Made by a program: the position numbers and the translations under genes
The notes under the pieces: model-generated
Database searches by the model: none
Told to the model about the DNA's origin: nothing
The model's input: only the letters and a program-made list of their open reading frames with translations
Shown here: positions 23,128-32,749 of the stretch, piece by piece
How the letters are laid out: every line of letters begins with the position of its first letter
Position numbering within the stretch: position 1 is the first letter of the stretch
Origin: Hyphomicrobiales bacterium
Lineage (GTDB): Bacteria > Pseudomonadota > Alphaproteobacteria > Rhizobiales > Rhizobiaceae
Direction of reading: 5' to 3'
NCBI GenBank assembly: GCA_900470805.1
Contig: UCCA01000017.1
Coordinates: 47,526-111,525, forward strand
DNA length: 64,000 bases

Positions 23128-24339
23128 ATGGCACCTTTCCCTAGCATTCAGACCGCTGTAGGCCGCTGCCTTGTCTCCCGTTGTTTCAACTGGTTTCTCG
23201 TGAGCACCTGCATCTCTGCATTTGGGCGGAACGGCTATGCCGTCGCGTGTGCCTGGATTCTTGTTGCTGCCGGTGATGGTAGCGCGACTGTTGCGGCGTT
23301 TTTTGCGATCATCAGCTTGACCGAATTGCTGGCAAGCCCAATGGCGGGGTGGGTATCTGATCGCTGCGATCGGCGTCTGGTGTTCATCGCTGCCGATTCA
23401 GTCCGGTGCTCGGCGGTTGCCATAATGGCCTTCGCCGATTCGACCTGGTTGATGTTCTGGTCGGCGGTCGTTTTTGCTTGCTGTGACCGCTTTGCGTTGA
23501 CGACATCGCAAGCCATGATCCCGATTGTCGGAAAACATTTCCAGCCTGGCACGTCGAACTCCCTGACCTTCTTCGCCATGCAGACGGGAGGGCTGCTCGC
23601 CGCCATACTTATCGGCTTGTTGCTACACATCAGCTCTACCGTCATAGTCTTTGCAGTGATATCGGCGGCATTCGCGATGTCTGTGGGCGGGATGTGGTTC
23701 GCCGCCGCCGATGGTGATCGGGCGTCTGTGGCAAGGGTACCGGATCAGCGAATATTGCCGAGGGATTGCCGTCTGATCCATCTTGGTGCGATATACGCCG
23801 TTCAATACGGCGGTGGTATCCTGGTCAGCATCATGGGGCCGGGGCTTATTTTCGATGAGTTGTCGGGCGATGCGCTCGACTTTGGCGCCCTTGAAAGTGC
23901 CTGGTCGGCTGGCTCCATCGTCGGCGCCATCATGCTCATCCCTCTTGGGCGCTTTGCCAGGCGCTCCTTCCTGCTTGTCGCAATTCTGTTCCTAACGGCT
24001 CTGTTGTTTGCCGCCGTGAAGGTCTCTACGCTGGCAGGGTCACTTCTCGTTTTTGCGGCGCTTGGGGCGGTCTACAATTTCGGGCGCGTCGCGGTCGAAG
24101 TGAGGCTTCAGGCGATCGCACCAGATGGCTTGCTTGGGCGCGTGAAGGGCTTGTTTCATTGCGCCGGCGTGTCCGTAGGCCTGATCATTTTCGGGCTCGT
24201 TTCGTTGAGTGGTGACAGTCTTGAACCTTCGACCGCCTTCCTGATGTTCTCTGCGGTCGTGACGATCGTGGGGATCTTTCTGGCTGCCTGCCGCCCAAAC
24301 CAGGTCGGCGATGAGGATCGCAGCAGCTCGGTCAGTTGA
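23128..24339 (+). CDS. MFS transporter, putative exporter
   Basis: A 403-residue protein with about 12 membrane segments and the MFS signature GWVSDRCDRRLVF after helix 2. The layout resembles the EntS/MFS_3 group that exports siderophores and other small molecules. ATG 23128 chosen over TTG 23125. It is downstream of the AraC gene with its own upstream operator-like box, so it probably exports the product of the methyltransferase module. The C-terminus is short and polar. Confidence 0.85.
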   Translation: MAPFPSIQTAVGRCLVSRCFNWFLVSTCISAFGRNGYAVACAWILVAAGDGSATVAAFFAIISLTELLASPMAGWVSDRCDRRLVFIAADSVRCSAVAIMAFADSTWLMFWSAVVFACCDRFALTTSQAMIPIVGKHFQPGTSNSLTFFAMQTGGLLAAILIGLLLHISSTVIVFAVISAAFAMSVGGMWFAAADGDRASVARVPDQRILPRDCRLIHLGAIYAVQYGGGILVSIMGPGLIFDELSGDALDFGALESAWSAGSIVGAIMLIPLGRFARRSFLLVAILFLTALLFAAVKVSTLAGSLLVFAALGAVYNFGRVAVEVRLQAIAPDGLLGRVKGLFHCAGVSVGLIIFGLVSLSGDSLEPSTAFLMFSAVVTIVGIFLAACRPNQVGDEDRSSSVS

Positions 24340-24676
24340 CGCACAGCACGCTCTTAAGTGCCCGCTAAATCACGATATTTCCTAGCATCACCGTCATAAA
24401 TCGCTGGCGGTCTCCCGTGCCATCAGCTAATTTGAGAGCTGAGGCAGTACGTGCTGCCTTGGGGCGTGGAAACCCCTACAAGCGATTGATGCTGGTCGAT
24501 TCCGCATCACACTCTCTGACCTTTCGGGTCGGGGAGCCTGTGGCGTATGTCCAGGTTCCCCGGAACTAAAGGCCTCAGGGCTGTCTTGTACAGTTTCCAA
24601 CTCCCCGATCATTCGGAGGTTTAGTGAGTTCTCGCGGGGACGGACCGCGACAAACTCTCTCGACGGGGAGCGCAGA
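24340..24676. other. Intergenic region with palindrome and hairpin ahead of the XRE-AraC pair
   Basis: 337 bp without a gene. It contains a 16-bp near-palindrome GGCAGTACGTGCTGCC at 24443-24458 (14 of 16 positions symmetric) and an inverted repeat CGGGGAGCCT ... AGGTTCCCCG at 24530-24562 able to form a stem-loop in a long leader. Both could be regulatory. Confidence 0.5.
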
Positions 24677-25180
24677 ATGCAGCACTGCAAGGTTCAGCAT
24701 CAGCAGAAATCTCATCCGGAAACGCCTGCAGCCGACACGTCTCATCCCGCCGACCGGCACGTTGGACGTCAGGTGGCGCTCATGCGCCTGCAGGCTCGCA
24801 TGACACAGACAAAACTCGCCACGGGACTCGGCATCAGCGTCCAGCAATTGCAGAAATATGAAAAGGCGAAGAACCGCGTCAGCGCCTCGACGCTTTTTGA
24901 CATCGGACGCTTTCTCGATGTTCCCGTAAGCCGATTTTACCAGGGGCTTCCAGGCAACAACGTCGGCTCAGGGGACGTGCAGGCCCCGCCTGACGATCAG
25001 GTGGCATTTGTCGCAAGTCTGGAAGGCCAGCGGCTTACCAATGCTTATCTGGCCTTGCCGCCCCGCCTGCGGCAACGTGTTATGTCTTTTGTCGCTGGTC
25101 TCGGCGACGATCTACAAGCGATCCGTGAATTGCCCTGCACGCCCAATTCGGCCCTTCCCGTCGAGGAGGGTGACACATGA
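24677..25180 (+). CDS. XRE-family regulator, first gene of an XRE-AraC operon
   Basis: A 167-residue protein with GGGGAG 6 bp before ATG. After a His/Gln-rich start the helix-turn-helix spans about 30-90 (RMTQTKLATGLGISVQQLQKY, STLFDIGRFLDVPVSRFYQ). This is the common alphaproteobacterial XRE type with a C-terminal helical region (LPPRLRQRVMSFVAGL). Its stop overlaps the AraC start (ATGA), so both regulators are produced together. Confidence 0.88.
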   Translation: MQHCKVQHQQKSHPETPAADTSHPADRHVGRQVALMRLQARMTQTKLATGLGISVQQLQKYEKAKNRVSASTLFDIGRFLDVPVSRFYQGLPGNNVGSGDVQAPPDDQVAFVASLEGQRLTNAYLALPPRLRQRVMSFVAGLGDDLQAIRELPCTPNSALPVEEGDT

Positions 25181-26112
25181 TGGACGAAGTCATCGCGCGT
25201 CAACCGACCTTCAAGGAGGGCGTCTGTCAATCAGTGTCGCGGCGAACCCGCACATGGGTCGATGTGCAGGCCGAGATCGTGCAGCGGACGGGACTCGGGA
25301 AAGAAGAGACCTCGGTCGTTTCGGAGCGGCATCTGTTGCTTCTCAACCTGAAAGGCGATAGCGAGCAGGGCCAATATTGGCTTGATGGCCGGCGGGCTGA
25401 ATTCATTCGGCGCAGGCCGGGTTCGCTTCTGTTCATTCCCGCCGGCTGCGCTTGGCACGGCTGGGAAATTGGCGCGTCGCGTGCGGCATATCTGTCAATT
25501 TCGATCGATCCCAGCTGGGGAAGCCAGACCTATGCGGACACGCAAAGGAGCGCCTTGCCATCCGTCGCTCCGGAGCTAGGCTTCGACGATGAAATCATCA
25601 TGCAGGCCGCGCGCGGGATTGGCGCAGAGTTCGACGATGCCAGTCCTCTCGGTGCCATGGTGGTCGAAGGCTATCTGACGACAATCTTCGCTCAGCTGGT
25701 GCGCAGGACGCGTCATGTGCGATCGGTGAAAAAAGGCGGAATGTCCACCTCGAAGCTCAATCGGATCATTGAGTTGATCGACGCGGATCTGACCGCAGAC
25801 CTGACACTGGATCAACTGGCGCAGGTAGTTGGTTTCAGTGTGCCGCATCTTTGCCGCGCTTTTCGACAATCGGTTGGCTGCCCGCCGCACACCTTCACCA
25901 TCCGCCGAAGGATAGAGCGGTCACAAGTCTACCTCCGCGATACGCGATTGCCGCTGACCGACATTGCGCTGATGTGCGGCTTTGGCAATTCAAGCCATTT
26001 CTCTAATACGTTCCGTCGTATCGTCGGCACAACGCCCTTTGCCTACAGGGAAAGATGGGCACTTGGTCCCTCTTCGCCTGTGCCTAATTGTCTACCGGTT
26101 CACGAGCCTTGA
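25177..26112 (+). CDS. AraC-family regulator, paralogue of the 22100 gene
   Basis: A 311-residue protein with C-terminal AraC double helix-turn-helix (LTLDQLAQVVGFSVPHLCRA, LPLTDIALMCGFGNSSHFSN) and a sensor domain that matches the first AraC protein at several blocks (RTGL, GSLLFIPAGCAWHGWEIG, SRAAYLSISID). The two were probably formed by duplication and diverged. Translation is coupled to the XRE gene. It converges on the polysaccharide cluster, with 143 AT-rich bases between. Confidence 0.88.
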   Translation: MMDEVIARQPTFKEGVCQSVSRRTRTWVDVQAEIVQRTGLGKEETSVVSERHLLLLNLKGDSEQGQYWLDGRRAEFIRRRPGSLLFIPAGCAWHGWEIGASRAAYLSISIDPSWGSQTYADTQRSALPSVAPELGFDDEIIMQAARGIGAEFDDASPLGAMVVEGYLTTIFAQLVRRTRHVRSVKKGGMSTSKLNRIIELIDADLTADLTLDQLAQVVGFSVPHLCRAFRQSVGCPPHTFTIRRRIERSQVYLRDTRLPLTDIALMCGFGNSSHFSNTFRRIVGTTPFAYRERWALGPSSPVPNCLPVHEP

Positions 26113-26255
26113 CAATGCGTTAGCAGATGGGAGATTTATTGTAGAGACTATAACGAGTTGCCACGTGACTTGGTCGGCAAACTCATCAGCATCTTTGCCG
26201 ATCCGAGCCTTAACCCCGAAAATTCAGCTACCATATAGAACATTGACTAGTAAAT

Positions 26256-27383
26256 TTAAGCGTCTTTCAACTCAGCATATATTTTCTTTGTCTGCGTTAG
26301 CACGAGCTCAAAAGAAAACTCCTGCGCTGCAATTTCCCAACTCAGGTTACCCATTTTCTCGCAAAGCTCGCTATCAGATAAGAGTCTAAGAAATGCCGAA
26401 CACAACGAACCAATCTCGCGCGGAGGTACCAGGATACCATTGACGCCATCACGCACAAGTTCGCGGCAGCCAGGCATGTCGGTTGTTATAATAGGCCGTC
26501 CGCAAGCCATGGCTTCTATCAAAACTTTTGGCACGCCCTCACCATAATAGGAAGGTAGGCAGACAATGCGTGCAGACGAAAGCACGGTGGGCATGTCAGT
26601 GCGATACCCCCACCATTCCACGACGCCGCTGTTATCCCACGTGCGCAGTTGTTCTTCTGACACTGTTCCTGGGTTCTCTGGGTCGGGCTGCCCAACCAGA
26701 ACGAAGCGAGCGTTGATCCCACGCCTCCTGACAAGTTCGGCGGCCGCGACAAACTCGCCTACTCCCTTGTCCCACAGCATACGCGAGGCTAGCACGACAA
26801 TCGGTACCGTGTCATCGAAAGGCTTTCTCCTATATTGAGACATATCGACACCGGCACCCCTGATCAAATGTATCAGTCGCCGATTGACCCTTGCCTTTTC
26901 AACTAGCAAATCAAAATCATCGGGATTTTGAACAATGACCCTCCCACGATGACTGTTTAGGCTGAGCCGAAGAACCGCAGTCACCATCGGCCTCAGCAAC
27001 CGGGCCAATTTTCGTCTTGAGGAAAAAGCAAAGCCCAACCCGCCTAAAGCGTTGACCCAACTTACATTTTTGATAGTCCGGGCTGCAAGCGTACCATAGA
27101 TCACGGGCTTGAGGGCAACTTGGTGGACAATATCCGGCTTTTCATTCCGATAGATGGATACAAGCTCGAGAAAAGCCCTCGCCTCATGATAAGGATTCAA
27201 GCTTGACCGGCGCATTCGACGCAATTCTATAAGGCGAATGCCAGCGGCTTCTATCTTCTCTCGCTGCCCTGTCACGCGTGTCGCCACAGCCACCTCATAA
27301 CCTGCTTCGCGTGCAGCAACGGCAAGCGCCAGTCGATGGGATACGAAATACCAGTCCTCGGTAACAACAAAGAGAATTTTCAT
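26256..27383 (-). CDS. Glycosyltransferase family 4
   Basis: Start at ATG 27383 (MKILFVVTEDWYFVSHRLAL), overlapping the upstream stop (ATGA); the frame is open further but without support. The 375-residue GT-B protein has the N-terminal acceptor domain and C-terminal donor motif YYGEGVPKVLIEAMACGRP (E-x7-E). GT4 enzymes of this kind add sugars to a lipid-linked repeat unit at the cytoplasmic face. Last gene of the polysaccharide operon. Confidence 0.88.
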   Translation of the reverse strand: MKILFVVTEDWYFVSHRLALAVAAREAGYEVAVATRVTGQREKIEAAGIRLIELRRMRRSSLNPYHEARAFLELVSIYRNEKPDIVHQVALKPVIYGTLAARTIKNVSWVNALGGLGFAFSSRRKLARLLRPMVTAVLRLSLNSHRGRVIVQNPDDFDLLVEKARVNRRLIHLIRGAGVDMSQYRRKPFDDTVPIVVLASRMLWDKGVGEFVAAAELVRRRGINARFVLVGQPDPENPGTVSEEQLRTWDNSGVVEWWGYRTDMPTVLSSARIVCLPSYYGEGVPKVLIEAMACGRPIITTDMPGCRELVRDGVNGILVPPREIGSLCSAFLRLLSDSELCEKMGNLSWEIAAQEFSFELVLTQTKKIYAELKDA

Positions 27384-28537
27384 TTTACCAGCTTTTTTGC
27401 CCGCGCCATGTTGTACTCGATTGCGACAATATGCATGGCGCCGATTCCAGACAAAAATAGCAGGATAGATTTGCCTTGAAGCCAAGGTTGTGCCTGATTA
27501 CAAAACACAAGCAGTACAAAATAAGTCGAAAGAGCAATCCAGGGTAAGTTATTCTCCTGTGACATCCGACGCAGAGCGATGATCGACAAGCCGCCGAACA
27601 ACACCACGACCGCCAGCAGGCCAAGGGGACCGTAGCCCGAACTAAAATTCAGAAATGCAATCTGAACGCCGCCCGCTCGCAGCCAGCGCTCCCGCGACAT
27701 TCCCAAAATGTCGTTAACGCGCCACGGATTATTGTTCATCATCAGATCCGCGAATTTTTCAGGGGTATTGGGAAACGCCGCGCCGGAATACCCACCCTGC
27801 GCCGTCATCCATAAACCCGCAATACCAGTAGCGATCCGCTGATTCAAGGCATTAGCGATTTGGGTTCTATAGCATTTTCCAAAGTCCGTGCAGGCACCCT
27901 CGCCTTCGAAGGGCTCGATTTTCTTGAGCCTTGCGGAGATGCCTATATCGGCTAAAGCACTGCGTAGAAACTGGACAATAAATGTCGGCGGATGAATCTC
28001 ATTGTAGCCGAAACCGACCAGATAATTTGCAGGAAAAAGCGCGGCCCAGTATATGAAGAATGCCGCCAAAAGAGCTCGTAAGGCGATATAGTTTTTAGTT
28101 TTCTTTGTATGAACAAGAAGCATGATGACGGTTAGCAGCAAGACGACTTTGCTTCCATTCATAAATATAACTGACAGGCATAATGTGATTTTTAGAAAGC
28201 CTTTGCATCGGAGCGCATATGACAGAAATAGCACCATAACGAATGGAAATCCGTCACCAAAAAAACCAAACGACCTCTTGTAGAAAAATGAATACTGGTA
28301 GAATTCGCCCAAGCTGAAGAGAAAGCAAAATGCTGTTATTATAAATGTTAGGGCGAGGCAAAGATCAAATATGCGGTAAAGGTAGGCGGCTCTTGGCTCG
28401 TCGAAGCCATGGATGGCATTTAAGTTATAGGGGCGCGGCAGACGCCATAAATGGCCCCAGCCGATCAAATAGGCCACCGCACCCGCCAGGAACGTCGATA
28501 GGATTTGTAAAAGGTTGCTTTGGAACAGCGCGGTCAC
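27380..28537 (-). CDS. Wzy-like polysaccharide polymerase
   Basis: Start is GTG 28537, which overlaps the AsnB stop (GTGA); the frame is open to 28621 but that would overlap AsnB by 88 bp. The 385-residue protein has about ten hydrophobic segments and one large, likely periplasmic loop near residues 195-300 (CTDFGKCYR, NNNPWRVNDILGM), the architecture of Wzy/O-antigen ligase-type proteins. It would polymerise repeat units in the periplasm. Sequence identity in this family is low, so the call rests on topology and neighbours. Confidence 0.7.
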   Translation of the reverse strand: MTALFQSNLLQILSTFLAGAVAYLIGWGHLWRLPRPYNLNAIHGFDEPRAAYLYRIFDLCLALTFIITAFCFLFSLGEFYQYSFFYKRSFGFFGDGFPFVMVLFLSYALRCKGFLKITLCLSVIFMNGSKVVLLLTVIMLLVHTKKTKNYIALRALLAAFFIYWAALFPANYLVGFGYNEIHPPTFIVQFLRSALADIGISARLKKIEPFEGEGACTDFGKCYRTQIANALNQRIATGIAGLWMTAQGGYSGAAFPNTPEKFADLMMNNNPWRVNDILGMSRERWLRAGGVQIAFLNFSSGYGPLGLLAVVVLFGGLSIIALRRMSQENNLPWIALSTYFVLLVFCNQAQPWLQGKSILLFLSGIGAMHIVAIEYNMARAKKLVK

Positions 28538-30498
28538 TGGGTGGAAAGCCAAGCTTGAAACATTACGATCGACCAAATTTGCGCAGACCAGTTGCGCTTG
28601 CCGGAAAGATGTTCTCCCCATTTCTTGCCGACCACGGCGTCGCTGAGGTACCCTTGATTGCGCAAAACAGATGGATCAAGAAGATCGTTCGCCCACAACT
28701 TTAATGGACCCCGCAACCAGGTGTCTATCGGTACTGCAAAGCCAGCCTTTGGTCGCGAAGTGATCGATCTCGGAACATACTTATTCAAAACACTATTCAG
28801 CACGAGCTTGCCCCGACCGCCATCGATCTTGAAGCGAAGTGGCAAGCGCCAGGCAAACTCGATCACCCTGTGGTCAAGGAAAGGTGCTCTTGCCTCAAGC
28901 GAATTTGCCATCGCAGCGCGGTCGACCTTTACGAGAATATCGTTTGGAAGGTATGTGACACTGTCCAGATACATCATCCGGTGTTCGAGATCTGTCAGGC
29001 TTTCCGGTACATTGATGATGTTTGAAAACCCCGCGCCGTCTTGCTCGACGCCACTGGCTAAAGGCGTTTCGCCTTCCCCCCAACGCGAGAGAAGGCGAAA
29101 ATAAATCTCATCTGCAGACCTTGAACCTAACATGTCCGCGATCTTGTGAATTTTGCTGCCCGCCATAGAGTATCGCCATCCCGAAGGAACTAGAAAGCGC
29201 AGGCCATCTAGGACCTGATCCCACACCGCCGGGGGGCAAGACATCAGAATGCGCGCGACGGCTGCACGCACACTATAGGGCATCCAACCGAATTGACGCC
29301 ATATGTGGGTCGCTCGCGTGTATCGGTTGTAGCCTCCAAAAAGTTCATCTCCGCCGTCGCCTGACAAGCTTACTGTGACATGTTGCCTTGCTAGTTCTGA
29401 AACCAAGAAAGTGGGAATCTGCGAAACGTCGGCGAAAGGCTCATCGTAAATGGACGGTAATTTGGGAATGACGTCCATGGCTTGCTCTGGTCTCAAAAGC
29501 AATTCGGTATGGGCCGTCCCAAGATGCTTCGCAACGAGGCGCGCATGATCTGCCTCGTTGAAGCCCTTTTCATCGAACCCTATGGTAAAGGTCTTGATTG
29601 GATCACTTGACTGCGATTGCATCAGGGCGACGATGGTGGATGAGTCAATGCCACCTGATAAGAACGCCCCCAATGGGACGTCAGAGAGCATCTGACCTTT
29701 AATTGATATGCGCAAAAGGCGATCCAACTCGCCGGCAGCTTCGTCGTGACTTCCCGTAAACAGATCAGCCTGTGCATTCCCGACAATCTCTTTTAGCGAC
29801 CAGTATGGCGATGGTGTAGGTAGAGTTCGGCTGACAATGTCGTTGCGGTGAATGGTCAACCATGTGGCAGGTGGTAGTTTATAGATCTGTCTGTAGATCG
29901 ATTGAGGCGTGGGAACAACCGACAGTTGGAAGTAGCTAGCAAGGGCCTGACGGTCAATCTGGCTCGTAAAGCTGGGGTGAGCATGAAAAGCTTTAAGCTC
30001 TGACGCGAAAAGGAACGTGCCGTTTTGGATGCCGTAGTAAAGTGGGCGCTCACCCAAGCGATCTCTTGCGAGTGTGAGGGATCTTGCAGCGCGGTCCCAC
30101 AAGGCGAAGGCAAACATACCAACGGTAGCTTTAAGCGAACGCTCTACACCCCACGCCGAGATAGCCGTGAGCAAAGTCTCGGTGTCTGAGTGACCTTTCC
30201 AGGTCGAGTGCCCCGCTGCCAGTAGGTCTTCACGAATATCTTGGTGATTGTAAATCTCACCATTGAAAATGATAACGTAACGACCACATGGCGACGACAT
30301 CGGCTGATGACCTGCCGCTGACAGATCAACGATCGAAAGACGACGATGCGCCAGAGCGATACCGGCGAAATTGTCATTCCATACGCCTTCGTCATCAGGC
30401 CCGCGATGGGACAATCTGCGGGCCATTGAACTAGAAATAGAGTCCATTTGGCTTGCAGCCATATGTTCAGGTGTAAAAAAACCGGCTATGCCGCACAT
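28534..30498 (-). CDS. asnB: Asparagine synthetase-type amidotransferase (AsnB, WbpS-like role)
   Basis: A 654-residue protein starting MCGIAGFF, with Cys2 as the glutaminase nucleophile, and an ATP PP-loop GAFLSGGIDSST near residue 260, the full glutamine-hydrolysing AsnB architecture. In O-antigen or capsule clusters such enzymes amidate uronic acid residues rather than make asparagine. The presence of a HexNAc dehydrogenase gene in this operon supports production of a hexuronamide. It overlaps the polymerase start. Confidence 0.92.
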   Translation of the reverse strand: MCGIAGFFTPEHMAASQMDSISSSMARRLSHRGPDDEGVWNDNFAGIALAHRRLSIVDLSAAGHQPMSSPCGRYVIIFNGEIYNHQDIREDLLAAGHSTWKGHSDTETLLTAISAWGVERSLKATVGMFAFALWDRAARSLTLARDRLGERPLYYGIQNGTFLFASELKAFHAHPSFTSQIDRQALASYFQLSVVPTPQSIYRQIYKLPPATWLTIHRNDIVSRTLPTPSPYWSLKEIVGNAQADLFTGSHDEAAGELDRLLRISIKGQMLSDVPLGAFLSGGIDSSTIVALMQSQSSDPIKTFTIGFDEKGFNEADHARLVAKHLGTAHTELLLRPEQAMDVIPKLPSIYDEPFADVSQIPTFLVSELARQHVTVSLSGDGGDELFGGYNRYTRATHIWRQFGWMPYSVRAAVARILMSCPPAVWDQVLDGLRFLVPSGWRYSMAGSKIHKIADMLGSRSADEIYFRLLSRWGEGETPLASGVEQDGAGFSNIINVPESLTDLEHRMMYLDSVTYLPNDILVKVDRAAMANSLEARAPFLDHRVIEFAWRLPLRFKIDGGRGKLVLNSVLNKYVPRSITSRPKAGFAVPIDTWLRGPLKLWANDLLDPSVLRNQGYLSDAVVGKKWGEHLSGKRNWSAQIWSIVMFQAWLSTQ

Positions 30499-30536
30499 CT
30501 ATCTTAATCCCCACAAGCGCGAACTCCAAGTTTGGC

Positions 30537-31640
30537 CTATCTCGCCAGGGAAGTGAGGATGTCCTCCCACAACCCTGAGACATACTCGGCTGAAAATTTC
30601 CAGTCAATGGACCTACGCGCAGCATCACCTAACCGCTGGCGCATCGCTGGATCAGCCATGAGCGTCGCCAGCGCTTCCGCCATGGACGCAACGCGATCGT
30701 AGCCGGGATCAACTAGGACCCCGGTTTCACCTGGCCTGATTAACTCGTTTGTTCCCGGACAGTCCGAAAAACCGATGACAGGCAACCCATAGGACATAGC
30801 CTCAGCGGTTGCCAAACCGAAGGATTCATATCTTGACGGCAGCGCGAAGACGTCTGCGCGACCATATTCGGTATCGATACGCGGCGTTACTCCTACCAGA
30901 ATTATTCTTTGGGCTAAACCAAACGAATCGATCATTTTTGATAAACTTCCGCGAAGATTACCTTCCCCAACAATGCGGAGTGTCCATGCAGGATAATTTG
31001 CAGCCAGCCGCGCAAATGCTTTGATGAGCGTTGCTTGGTCCTTTTGCAAGTCGAGGCGTCCAACAGTCAGCAAGGTTGAGCCCGTTCGTATCTCATCTGT
31101 TTTCGGGGGCGAGATCGCGGCGACGACCGGGTTCGGCACAACAACCATTTTTCTACGTAGCAGATAAGGATAACGTAGACGAATGGTCGCCGAAAGCACC
31201 GTTATTTTCTTCAAAAACAGGGCGCTAGCGAGGACCAAAAAGAATTCTTTTCGTCGTTCTCGATAGTGATCTGGAACAATATGCTCACTGCCGAGCACAG
31301 GAATGCCGGTCCCAACCAGAGCGAAGGATAACGGTACGAACATCGAATGCATAAATCCTATGACCACGTCCGCGCGTAGCGAAAGGATAGCCCTGCGTGC
31401 AGCCCATATTCGATGCAGTGTCTCAACTGACCTTGCCGTGCCAGCGGAATTTCCAATCCCCAGATCCAACCGCATGACCCGAGTGTCCAAAGGATAGAAT
31501 GGCGATCCGCCCGGGTGGTCGAAAGTTAGAATCGTAATGTTGTGCCCGCGTGAGGCAAGCTCTGAGGCAATGGTGCACAACACTCGTTCTGCACCACCCG
31601 CAGCGCCCGCAAGTTTCTTGATCGCAAAAACGAGGTTCAT
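30537..31640 (-). CDS. Glycosyltransferase family 4
   Basis: Start at ATG 31640 (MNLVFAIKKLAGAAGGAERV), overlapping the upstream stop (ATGA). The 367-residue GT-B enzyme has the GGAERV acceptor loop, the LLTVGRLDLQKDQATLI hinge and the donor-site SRYESFGLATAEAMSYG (E-x7-E). Together with the next two genes it forms a run of coupled glycosyltransferases. Donor and acceptor unknown. Confidence 0.9.
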   Translation of the reverse strand: MNLVFAIKKLAGAAGGAERVLCTIASELASRGHNITILTFDHPGGSPFYPLDTRVMRLDLGIGNSAGTARSVETLHRIWAARRAILSLRADVVIGFMHSMFVPLSFALVGTGIPVLGSEHIVPDHYRERRKEFFLVLASALFLKKITVLSATIRLRYPYLLRRKMVVVPNPVVAAISPPKTDEIRTGSTLLTVGRLDLQKDQATLIKAFARLAANYPAWTLRIVGEGNLRGSLSKMIDSFGLAQRIILVGVTPRIDTEYGRADVFALPSRYESFGLATAEAMSYGLPVIGFSDCPGTNELIRPGETGVLVDPGYDRVASMAEALATLMADPAMRQRLGDAARRSIDWKFSAEYVSGLWEDILTSLAR

Positions 31641-32749
31641 GCAACGCGCGCTATTCTGGAAAACTCTTTCTCCCACTGGTCGAAAATGATCTCGGGTGCA
31701 AAAGTGGAAATGAGGGACACGGATTTTCGGCCCATCCGTTGGCGCATGTCGTCATCCCTCATGAGCGGAAGCAGCACGTCCGCAAGCGCGTCGGCGGAAC
31801 CGTTTCCTTCAGCAAGTAGACCGTTTTGGCCACTCAACACCAGCTGTCGTACGCCTGCGCATCCAGAAAACCCGGCAATCGGCAATCCGTGTGCCATTGC
31901 TTCCGCTACCGCGTTCGGAAAACCTTCCCATTCCGACGGAAGACAGAATAGGTGGCTCTGTTGATACAGGCAACTGATCTCATGAACAGGGGGCACTAGG
32001 GTTATGCGAGAAGTCATCTGTTTTCGTTCTATCAGGTCAAGTAATACCTTTTCATTTTCACCGTCGCCGACCAGCTTTAGATTCCATTCCGGAACGCGAT
32101 CGGCGATCATCGAGAATGCCTGGATGAGCAGATGTTGGTTCTTAGGATAACTAAGACGTCCGATGCAAAGAAGTTGCCGGGTATGACCTTTACCTCCGGC
32201 GGGATTGGCAAACTCCTTGGCCGGTTGAACCGGGTTTGGGATTGCCACAATACGATCGCGCAAGTAGGTCGGGTAGCCTGACACGAATGCTTCTGATTGA
32301 ACTGTAATGCAATCGGCTAAGCGAAAACTGTTGAAAATCGCGCCCTTCCATTTCTTCGCACGTATGTGCTCAAAGCGATCAGGAGCGCTTCGTTCGGCAG
32401 CGATCAACGGAAATCCAGATCCGATTAAGGCCGTGGCCATCGTCAAAAATGGTCCATGCTGGAACACGATCACGACATCCGGGCGTGATTTCTGAACAAG
32501 TCGCCGCAGGGCCAGCTGCCGCCGCAAGCGCAAGCCAAATCCCGCCTTCTGACGTGCATTGCCCATGTCAAGTTTGTGCCAAATCACCTTGGCATCCATA
32601 GGATAATAAGTCGCGGCCTCTTTTTGATCCCATGACAACAGCTCTACTGAATGGCCGCGATGGATCATTTCATTCATCATCGCTATTGCCATGCGCTCGA
32701 TGCCTCCGGACACGTTCTCGAAGAGCCGGTTTACGAAAAGTATCTTCAT
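31637..32749 (-). CDS. Glycosyltransferase family 4
   Basis: Start at ATG 32749 (MKILFVNRLFENVSGGIERM), with a four-base overlap with the preceding gene. The 370-residue GT-B enzyme has LCIGRLSYPKNQHLLIQAF and SEWEGFPNAVAEAMAHGLP. It is closely similar to the 34865-35974 product in the donor site (HLFCLPS-EWEGFPNA), which indicates duplication inside the cluster. Confidence 0.9.
   Translation of the reverse strand: MKILFVNRLFENVSGGIERMAIAMMNEMIHRGHSVELLSWDQKEAATYYPMDAKVIWHKLDMGNARQKAGFGLRLRRQLALRRLVQKSRPDVVIVFQHGPFLTMATALIGSGFPLIAAERSAPDRFEHIRAKKWKGAIFNSFRLADCITVQSEAFVSGYPTYLRDRIVAIPNPVQPAKEFANPAGGKGHTRQLLCIGRLSYPKNQHLLIQAFSMIADRVPEWNLKLVGDGENEKVLLDLIERKQMTSRITLVPPVHEISCLYQQSHLFCLPSEWEGFPNAVAEAMAHGLPIAGFSGCAGVRQLVLSGQNGLLAEGNGSADALADVLLPLMRDDDMRQRMGRKSVSLISTFAPEIIFDQWEKEFSRIARVA

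Noticed and set aside
24530..24562. Rho-independent terminator of the MFS gene
   Set aside because: The stem-loop has no following T-run and lies almost 200 bp past the stop, so I list it as a leader structure instead.
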